Below, piece by piece: positions 56,985-64,000 of a DNA stretch of 64,000 nt. The position numbers and the translations under genes were made by a program. The notes below the pieces were generated by a model that did not search any database, was not told where the DNA came from, and saw nothing but the letters and a program-made list of their open reading frames with translations. Numbering within the stretch: the first letter of the stretch is position 1; every line of letters begins with the position of its first letter. The DNA is from Tubiluchus corallicola (taxonomy: Eukaryota; Priapulida; Priapulimorpha; Priapulimorphida; Tubiluchidae): NCBI GenBank assembly GCA_030141605.1, contig JAQGDQ010000017.1:1026001-1090000 (forward strand). The letters run 5' to 3'.

Positions 56985-58728
56985 ATTTGTACCTAAAATT
57001 AGACCTAGATTTGTATTTAGATTAGATTGTACCTAAAATTGTACTTAAAAATTATAATTTGATTACAATAAATTACATAAATTTTATCCAAAAGTAAAAA
57101 TATAATTTAAGCACCGACAAAGGACTACAGTTTTCATTATATTTATACAATTTACTTTAATTTTTTATAAATTTAGGCACACACAGCCCAAACTTAGCCA
57201 ATATATAGCATAATTGCGAGCGTCGTAGCCGTAAATCAATGCATCATGCAGCCATATCAAACCTCAAACAGACCAGATGCCAACAGTATCCAGATCTAAA
57301 TTTAATGATTATTAGAGCAAATCCAAACAATGACAAACAGCAGCAAACAAACAAAAGGCCCAACTGCAGACAATAATCATCCTGTTATTTTGTTACGTAA
57401 ATTAAGCATCATTTTTATTACAGACATTAATGATTGTTACATAACTATAACAATTATGTAACAGTTATTTATACATAATTTATTACACAGTGACTTACAA
57501 CATAACAATTTCACTATGCCGCACAGTGCCGCCTATGTTTTTCTTGCAAAGACGGAAAGCGGAAAAACTGCTGCCCAAGCTCAGCACTAATCGCAGTCAG
57601 AAAGATCTGTTTATTTCACTGCTACGGCCATGCAAAACATTATCGAAAGTCATAGAAAAGTTTAACAGTCGTGGGATTGGGGTTGTTTTGCAACAAGTAA
57701 CGTCAACCAGCCAATCAGTAGGAGGCCTGGTGCATTCCACAATACTGTACCGTATGGTATGTTCCCAGACAAAATCGCTTGTAGATCGCTGATGAAACAT
57801 ATGTTTAATTGATTGTTCTGCATAAAAGATATTATGGATTAGTATTGTGCTTTTAGTGAAAACTGATTTCTAAATATAAATATTGCTTATTTATGAGAGT
57901 GTTTACATGTGCGCTCGTATGTTTATTTATTTACAAGATTCTGTGTGCAAAGTCAATATTGGCCCAGTTAAAAAGCAACTACGTAGTGAAAGGGTTAATT
58001 CAGTGTAGTATTTCTCTTACATAATATTGTATCGTTACAAGATGAATCTTAATAGTTAACTGATTTTTGCAAGTTGTTGTAATAGAGAGGTACAAACTTC
58101 CGTGTAAAACTAAGTAAGAGCACTAATGCAATACACTCTATACACCAGTTTGCCCTTCTTGGATATTGAAACCCGTCTTAAGCATTCTCTATTTGCTATG
58201 CACAAGTTCCGGTTATTGTGAGTGTTTGTTGACACAGCAGTTGTTGGCAAGTTGCGATGAAGGACTTCAGTTAATACAGAGTTAGATAATTTAACAGATT
58301 TTATCGTAATATCATCACTTCAACTGCTAACTGATTTTCAGAAATATTACACACGGTCAGTCAGTAATTAGACTTATCGTATCTAAAATTTAAATTGATG
58401 ACAAGAAAAATCAATATCGATTTTTTTTAAATGGAGTTAAAAGTCGAGTCACAAACTCTTTATTATTATTTTTCCTTTATACATCAGAATCATTACAAAA
58501 ACAAATATGAGAGAGAATTGTTCAAGAGTAATATACATTAAGTAGGTTTGGGAGGCAAAGCTAGTTTGTGAAAATTAATGAGTCTATGAAAAGAGCATTA
58601 ATTTATTGTCATGGTTTTCTTGAGGTTGCTCACGTGTACCCAAAACGTCGTAGTTTATATATATATATATATGAACAGAAACTTTGTCTGCTCACTTCAT
58701 TCGAAAGAACAATATTCACCCATTCAAG
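56985..58728. other. Gene-free stretch
   Basis: The frame at 57490-57792 (100 codons) and its minus-strand counterpart have no recognisable domain. A CCAAT-type GCCAATCAG lies near 57710. Otherwise AT-rich. Confidence 0.5.
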
Positions 58729-59059
58729 CAGGGGTGAGCATCGAACATTCGAACCTAGAATTATAGATTCAATTAATTTAGTACTTCAACTACATAGTTT
58801 CTTACCATTAAAACGTTTGAACATCATGCAATTAGCACAGTTTAGCTATAATTTCTGCGCACAATTTTTAAAAAAATTATCAATAGTTTTACTGCAGAGC
58901 AAGGCAGAGCAAAATTGAGCAATGCTCGTGCATGATCTTACTTTTTACTGGTGCTTCGAAAACTTGTTCGAATATCTTTCAAACTTAATTCGAATTCAAA
59001 AGTCACAAATTCGGTTCGATTCGAATTCGCTGTGTGGTAAAGAATGCTCACCACTACTG
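58729..59059. mobile_element. hAT-type MITE with CAGGGGTGAGCAT ends
   Basis: The left end is CAGGGGTGAGCATCGAACAT followed by TCGAAC. The right end, inverted, is CAGTAGTGGTGAGCATTCTT with TTCGATTCGAATTCG just inside. CAGGGGTGAGCA with TTCGAA blocks is a common hAT terminus. Flanks share only TCAAG, so the 8-bp duplication has decayed. The 116-codon frame over it is not a gene. Confidence 0.6.
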
Positions 59060-59449
59060 TCAAGTGGCCAATAATCAACATGCCCTGGCCGGACTCCTGA
59101 ATTGTGTTAGTAAATAAAGCGCACCGAAAGAAAAGACACAAGTAATGACGCTTTTTCAATTTTCCTTGACGAAGCAATGCGCAAAATAATTAAAGTAGAC
59201 TGTAGATTATACATTGAACGTTCTTAATACTCACCATTCAAGGAGAGAAAAGCTCGAATCACTGGTTACTCACGTTTTAATTTAATTGACAGTGTCATCT
59301 AAAGACGCTTATGGTAAGCTTTAGTGGCAGTTCCCTATTTTAGTTGGTAAAATCTAATTAAATGCATCGGTAGTCTGGTGCTGTGCATTTTTTATCAGAA
59401 TTTAATCCGTGTTTCATAATCGAACAAATTTTAGCGCAGATGTGATGAA

Positions 59450-59773
59450 AAAGCACTTACAACGCGCTCGCAGCTTGTACAACGAATCATTTCTAAAAAG
59501 AGAACCCATCCAGCGACATGTTTGTATCTGAATATGACATGACTGGAGATTGGCTCACAACCAAGGATATCCTCTAAGATAAGTCTGTGAATTGGCAGAC
59601 GTTTTTCAACCCCGTTCTAACGTATATACATTTTCCCTGAGTCCCTCTATGAGGAAAACACTAACAGCCAAAGTGTACGAGTGATACTGTCCAGAGCAAG
59701 CCAGGATCGAACTCAAACAGCCATATGCCACTCTCCTGAAAGCGCGCTTACATATCCACTCAGTTTCGGCCAC
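59450..59773 (-). mobile_element. tRNA-derived SINE (minus strand)
   Basis: The minus strand from 59773 reads GTGGCCGAAACTGAGTGGAT with a recognisable A-box and, 37 nt on, a B-box GAGTTCGATCCTGGC (about 59700-59714), the spacing of a tRNA. The 82-nt tRNA-like head passes into unrelated sequence to about 59450. Mismatches in the stems exclude a functional tRNA. The 3' boundary is a guess. Confidence 0.5.
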
Positions 59774-60907
59774 AAGCTTTGCCAAGTTATTAAACAATGG
59801 CAAATTCATTCTCGCACAACAAGAATGTCCATTTCACAAGAATCATTTTGATACCAAGCTCAAAATAATCTACCATTGCAGTTGAGATAAAACATAATCT
59901 TGAGAAAAATGTTGTTGAAGTCTGTCATTTATCCCGTTTTTACAAAAACACCTTAACAACATCGTACGAAAGAACAGTTGCTATGAACTAATTGCACCTT
60001 AAAATTACATTTAAAACACTAGATAACTTTTCCAGCTGAGGATCCACAATTTAATAGGTAAACTGTAAGCAAAATGGCTGCTTCTACGAGTTACTATCAG
60101 AGTTAAAAGATCCAAGATTTTCAAATGCAGGACTAACTTTTTAGCCAGAGGAGCAAGGAAGGGTTATAAAAGTTAAATTATTAGTATTTAAAACAGTTTA
60201 CTGGCAACTTGATGTTAGAGTATGAAATTCCAAGTTTCCAACACTATTTGCAATTATTTTGTGAAAAACAAAAAATTCATACAACCCAATTTTTGGTGCA
60301 TTCTACTTTGACGCATCATAACGTAGTTTAACTACGTGTTAATAATGTGCCAACTTATGGTCAATTTTGGTTTGCAAGCACAGAAACAGTAGGCTCCCCA
60401 TGATTTATGTCAGAATTTTAGCATTCCGAACAGTATTCAAGACTTCTACGTGTTAAAATGGTGAAAAGAGAATTTTAAATTATGTCCCAAAAAATTTTCT
60501 GTACAAATTTTATTGTTTTGCATTTTACATACTATTTGAAAGGCTTTTGTAGCTAGAATGGAAAATTTTTGGTAATTTAAAATTGTGGCTCTTTAAGCAA
60601 AACAGTATTTAGTTCTTTAAGTAATTACTAATTTTATAAAGTAGCAGTATATTTGACTGTGACACATTATCTTGTAATGTTGACATAAATACGTTATGAT
60701 TCTTGTCAATATAGTTTTATATGTCCAATGTTATGACTTTTATAAAAAACTGTTTACTCAAAAAGGCAGTTGGTTTATTTGTAGTAAACAAAACCCTAAT
60801 TGGGGTGCTAACAAGTGCTGCTTCATCCTTTTCAAAGCGGCAAATTTGTGCTTGTTATTTAAATAATTTTCTATTTTTTTCAGTAAGTAATTGATTTGAT
60901 CCAGAGA
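59774..60907. other. Upstream of the NDUFA3-like gene
   Basis: AT-rich with no supported feature except a long pyrimidine tract and acceptor TTTTTTTCAG ending at 60883, implying a spliced 5'UTR for the next gene. Confidence 0.45.
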
Positions 60908-61171
60908 ATGGCTTCTTCAGCCGCTGTCAAAAAATATGGCCCAGGTCTTAGAGGATTGTTCAAAAAAGGCTGGAACGAGTTACCAGAGGTAGTCATATCT
61001 TTCGTCGGCTTTCTGGTTTTTGCTGCCGTTGCTATAGGTCACACCGAGTATAAATATAGATATGGTGATGGCCACACTCAACCGTACAGAATCAAGTACA
61101 CAGTGTACAGGCCTGGAGATCCAAGATGGGAAAAAGTTCTAAATCCAAGAAAGAGTTCCGATGATTTTTAG
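60908..61171 (+). CDS. Small one-pass mitochondrial-type membrane protein, NDUFA3-like
   Basis: 87 aa from ATG 60908, in a good start context (CAGAGAATGG) 24 nt after an acceptor. A basic N-terminus (KKYGPGLRGLFKKGWNELPE), one hydrophobic helix (about 28-45, VVISFVGFLVFAAVAIG) and a Tyr/Arg-rich tail with QPYRIKYTVYRPGDPRW. The pattern LFKKGWNELPEVVISFV and a following PY..... block resemble the complex I accessory subunit NDUFA3, which is about the same length (84 aa in human). The similarity is short and judged by eye; another small respiratory-chain subunit is possible. That it is a real gene is much surer than its name. Confidence 0.6.
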   Translation: MASSAAVKKYGPGLRGLFKKGWNELPEVVISFVGFLVFAAVAIGHTEYKYRYGDGHTQPYRIKYTVYRPGDPRWEKVLNPRKSSDDF

Positions 61172-62989
61172 ACCTTTTGTACACCTTGTTTGTCTTGCAT
61201 AGCTTACTAGAAATTGTTCATATTCCTGAAAATGCTTTGAACATTGTTTATTTAATCAAGCATTTGTGAGATTACTTTTCACTTGGTTAGAAAGTTGCAA
61301 AAGACAAGAAAATTGCAATTTTATTTCTTTACTGTTGTTGAAACTGACTCAGACACGGTGGCATTTTATGTATAGATACACAATACAAACAACGAAGCAA
61401 GCCGAATAGTTAAAGTTAGATACAAATGTAATACACTCTGTGCAGTTTATAGAGTGTAGCAGCTACTGAACGTCCAGCGGCACAAGTTAGCAGCTGCTTT
61501 ATTTACAGTGATTTAATTTTTCTTGTGACCAGGTGCATGTCAGAACATATTTGCAAACAAGAAAAGCAATTTTTAATCAAAATTCTAGTCTGAATTTCAT
61601 TTCAGGCTATTTAGATATCAATTACTATGTTGCAGTAAACCTTAATTTGTTAAATATTATCTACTTCTTTTATTATCTTGGTTTATGTTTATTTCTTTCT
61701 TTTTATATAGTCAATTTTTTATGTCACTAAACTGTTATTTCTGTCGAAATTATTTGCGTGCTTTATGTATACAGCTATTTGGCACACAATTATCTAGTCA
61801 CTGATTAAATACTAAATCAGCAAATTATTATAATTACAAGTTAATGACAGCAGATCATGCAAGCCAGGTATTTTGACAACACTGTATAAAAGGTTTATTT
61901 GCAGACTTGCTGACATAGATAAGTTGTGCAATACAATATGTATTGGATTTTCAATGCTTCCAACATATAAGCACAATGAAGAAAACACACTAGAAAGACC
62001 ACTGCTCATTGCAGTGATACACGAAAAAAATTTTTATGTGAATCATGTCAAACTTGCTGTTGAGTCACCGCAGCCAGTAAACAGTAGAAGCGTGCAGATC
62101 AGACAAAATTTAATGAAGATGGAAATGATGAAAATATATTGTGCTTTGAATTCACACCTCATAAGTAATTATTATCTATAAGCCAATATTGTTTTAAGAC
62201 ACATAGATAGAGATAATCAGATACTCTATAGAGTTTGTCAATTTTATGTATTTTCCATTTTAATATAAAAATTAGAGAAAATTAACAATTTAAATTAATT
62301 AGTAGTTCATCTGTTTTTCAACAACTGAAATTCCAAAACCACAAATATAAAATAACTGAAAAAATGGAATTATTGAATGTTATACATGAATAGGAATATT
62401 ATTTATTATTGCGTAAATGATATTAGGATGTTGAAAAAAACAAAATCAAGGTTGCAAACTTGAGCAGTCACAAAAAGAGGTTATAAAGTTGAAGGGGACG
62501 TAGATAAAGAGCGTAATTTCGATATAAGCTGGACCCGCAACTTCAAAGATCTTTCATGTTGATTTTCTTGCTTGCATTGCAATTCGCTGGGCTGGTGAGT
62601 GGTGACGTTGTAAAAGTATTGTACATAGATCTTATTTTTTTATTTTTAGTGGAAAACAAAGTCGTCTTATTTGCTCCAGCTACTTTAAACTAAAACGTAG
62701 CTCAGGATTTTTTAGGTATTCGGCAACGTTTATGCACAACTTTGATCTAACCTCTATATTTGTAATTCATTATCACTTCAGCATGTATTTTTACATTACA
62801 ATTCGTATCATTATCTTAATAACTATTATGCTTTATAAATAGAAAATGAAATATAGTTGCAATAATTGTAACAGTATTACATTGGTATACTATAGCATGG
62901 TACAGTTAGGGAAAACGTTCCAAATATAATTACAAAAATTTAACAGAAGTGCACTAACATAGTTACTAAACTACTTAATAGTTTGTCAA
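61172..62989. other. Gene-free stretch
   Basis: AT-rich. The frames at 61533-61730, 61812-62009 and 61873-62181 show no domain. Confidence 0.5.
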
Positions 62990-63474
62990 CAAGAAATAGA
63001 TGCTACATGGTGGTCAAGAAGCAAAGCTTGTAAGACCACCATGAAAAGTGAAAAAACGACTTAATAGACAGAGATAGAGAAAAAATGAATTAGAAAGAAG
63101 TTCAGCAGAGACACGATGCAAAAGTATGAAAATGTAAACTGTAAGGTAACCAGTCGCGGGATTTACTGTGACTATTGACAAAACCCAAAAATGCATTATA
63201 AGTAAGATTTCAGCAGAAGAGATTTCATATATCTTTTAAAGCCAAATAATTTTCGATATGTTGTGACATATATTGATATTTTATTCCATAGATTTGGAGT
63301 GGTAAATTCTAAAAAGTGTCTGGCAACATTGGTCCTGCAAAATGGAATATAACATTTGATAAATCTAGTGAAGTGATGTTGGTGATTATGTACGACGGGA
63401 TTTATGAAACGCGGGGGTAATAAACTATGGTGTGTTTTGTGCAGGTAGATAGCAAGGTGGGAAGAAACTACCAT
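62990..63474 (-). mobile_element. LINE 3' end, 5'-truncated
   Basis: A 92-codon minus frame (63474 to 63196) carries HNHQHHFTRFIKCYIPFCRT, then ARHFLEFTTPNLWNKISIYV and FKRYMKSLLLKSYL, the C-terminal LWN.I......FK..L..LL pattern of CR1/L2 ORF2. It is followed by noncoding sequence with no clear poly(A) or microsatellite tail, so the end at 62990 is approximate. Confidence 0.6.
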
Positions 63475-64000
63475 CGATCAATCCACGTGTTATAACTTAA
63501 GTAATAATTAATATTTCACAATAAAGCCTTTAATGTAAAAGGCAAAATGAGTTTATACGAAAGACTAAACCATCGTTTAAAAGTTAGAGAGATTGGTTGG
63601 TAGACTAGAACATAATTCATTTTAAAGGTTTATTTATCTCCAATACTATTTTCATAGGACAATTACAACAAATTATGTAAAGTTTGTAGAGATGGGGTGG
63701 TAAAAGACCAGGAGGTTATCGAGTCAGCCACACCTAGTAGCTTAAGAATAGTGCAAAAGACTGCAGAACACGTGGTTAGAAGGAAGATATGTAGTTAGAT
63801 CTTAAATGTAACAAATGAATGACATCATTTTAATATTATGATTACTGTAGATCGACAGGGCGAAGCCTATAAATTGGTTTTTGCCCATAATTGTCTCTGT
63901 TGTTAGACCTCTGTTAATTGTTTTATCACACGTTTTCTGTCTTGTGTTTTACATTTTTGCAATTTCTCTAAAGTTATCTTTAGACATAATCTAATGTATG
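63475..64000. other. Window end, no gene seen
   Basis: AT-rich sequence with no supported feature. Confidence 0.5.

Noticed and set aside
57490-57792. 100-codon frame as a gene
   Set aside because: No domain, no splice or poly(A) context, and an equally good frame on the other strand.

Overview
The window is AT-rich nuclear DNA from an invertebrate animal. The evidence is spliced genes with GT-AG introns, mitochondrial-targeted enzymes, a C2H2 zinc-finger gene, two rolling-stone family genes, and an animal gene of the eukaryotic UDP-galactopyranose mutase type, an enzyme vertebrates lack. I cannot name the phylum safely; a tunicate, cnidarian, sponge or other marine invertebrate would all fit. 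Nothing prokaryotic is present.

Layout. 1-7.5 kb: microsatellite, old degenerate repeats and DNA transposons, ending in a nested structure at 5.75-7.26 kb. 7.55-10.91 kb and 14.12-19.72 kb: two head-to-tail rolling-stone-like genes (RSL-A and RSL-B), each with five coding exons and the same intron phases (0,1,1,1). Both are missed as single open frames because their exons are short. 19.8-21 kb: a 34-bp minisatellite interrupted by a hAT-type element with a perfect 8-bp target duplication. 23.1-24.3 kb: a 5'-truncated non-LTR retrotransposon. 28.56-30.28 kb: sulfite oxidase, one coding exon. 35.5-37.0 kb, minus strand: a ten-finger C2H2 protein built from three repeats of a three-finger module. 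37.7-46.6 kb: retrotransposon relics, inverted-repeat DNA elements, one doubtful small ORF and a large GAT microsatellite. 47.2-48.1 kb: a 5S rRNA-headed SINE nested in a hAT-like element. 50.17-51.61 kb: UDP-galactopyranose mutase. 53.0-54.1 kb: a foldback-like element with 17-bp tandem repeats in its arms. 55.16-56.98 kb: a two-exon CD225/dispanin membrane protein with a LINE fragment in its intron. 60.91-61.17 kb: a small one-pass membrane protein resembling complex I subunit NDUFA3. 63 kb: another LINE tail.

The genes do not form a pathway. Sulfite oxidase and the NDUFA3-like protein are mitochondrial, UGM makes UDP-galactofuranose, and the RSL and CD225 proteins are small multi-pass membrane proteins. 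The most distinctive signal is the mobile DNA. Two related families of TTAA-bounded non-autonomous elements (here MITE-A and MITE-B) occupy introns of both RSL genes. One MITE-A copy (6315-6829, minus) carries 162 bp copied from the intron 4/exon 5 boundary of RSL-B, with about three mismatches, between two MITE 3' ends. That is exon capture by a non-autonomous transposon.
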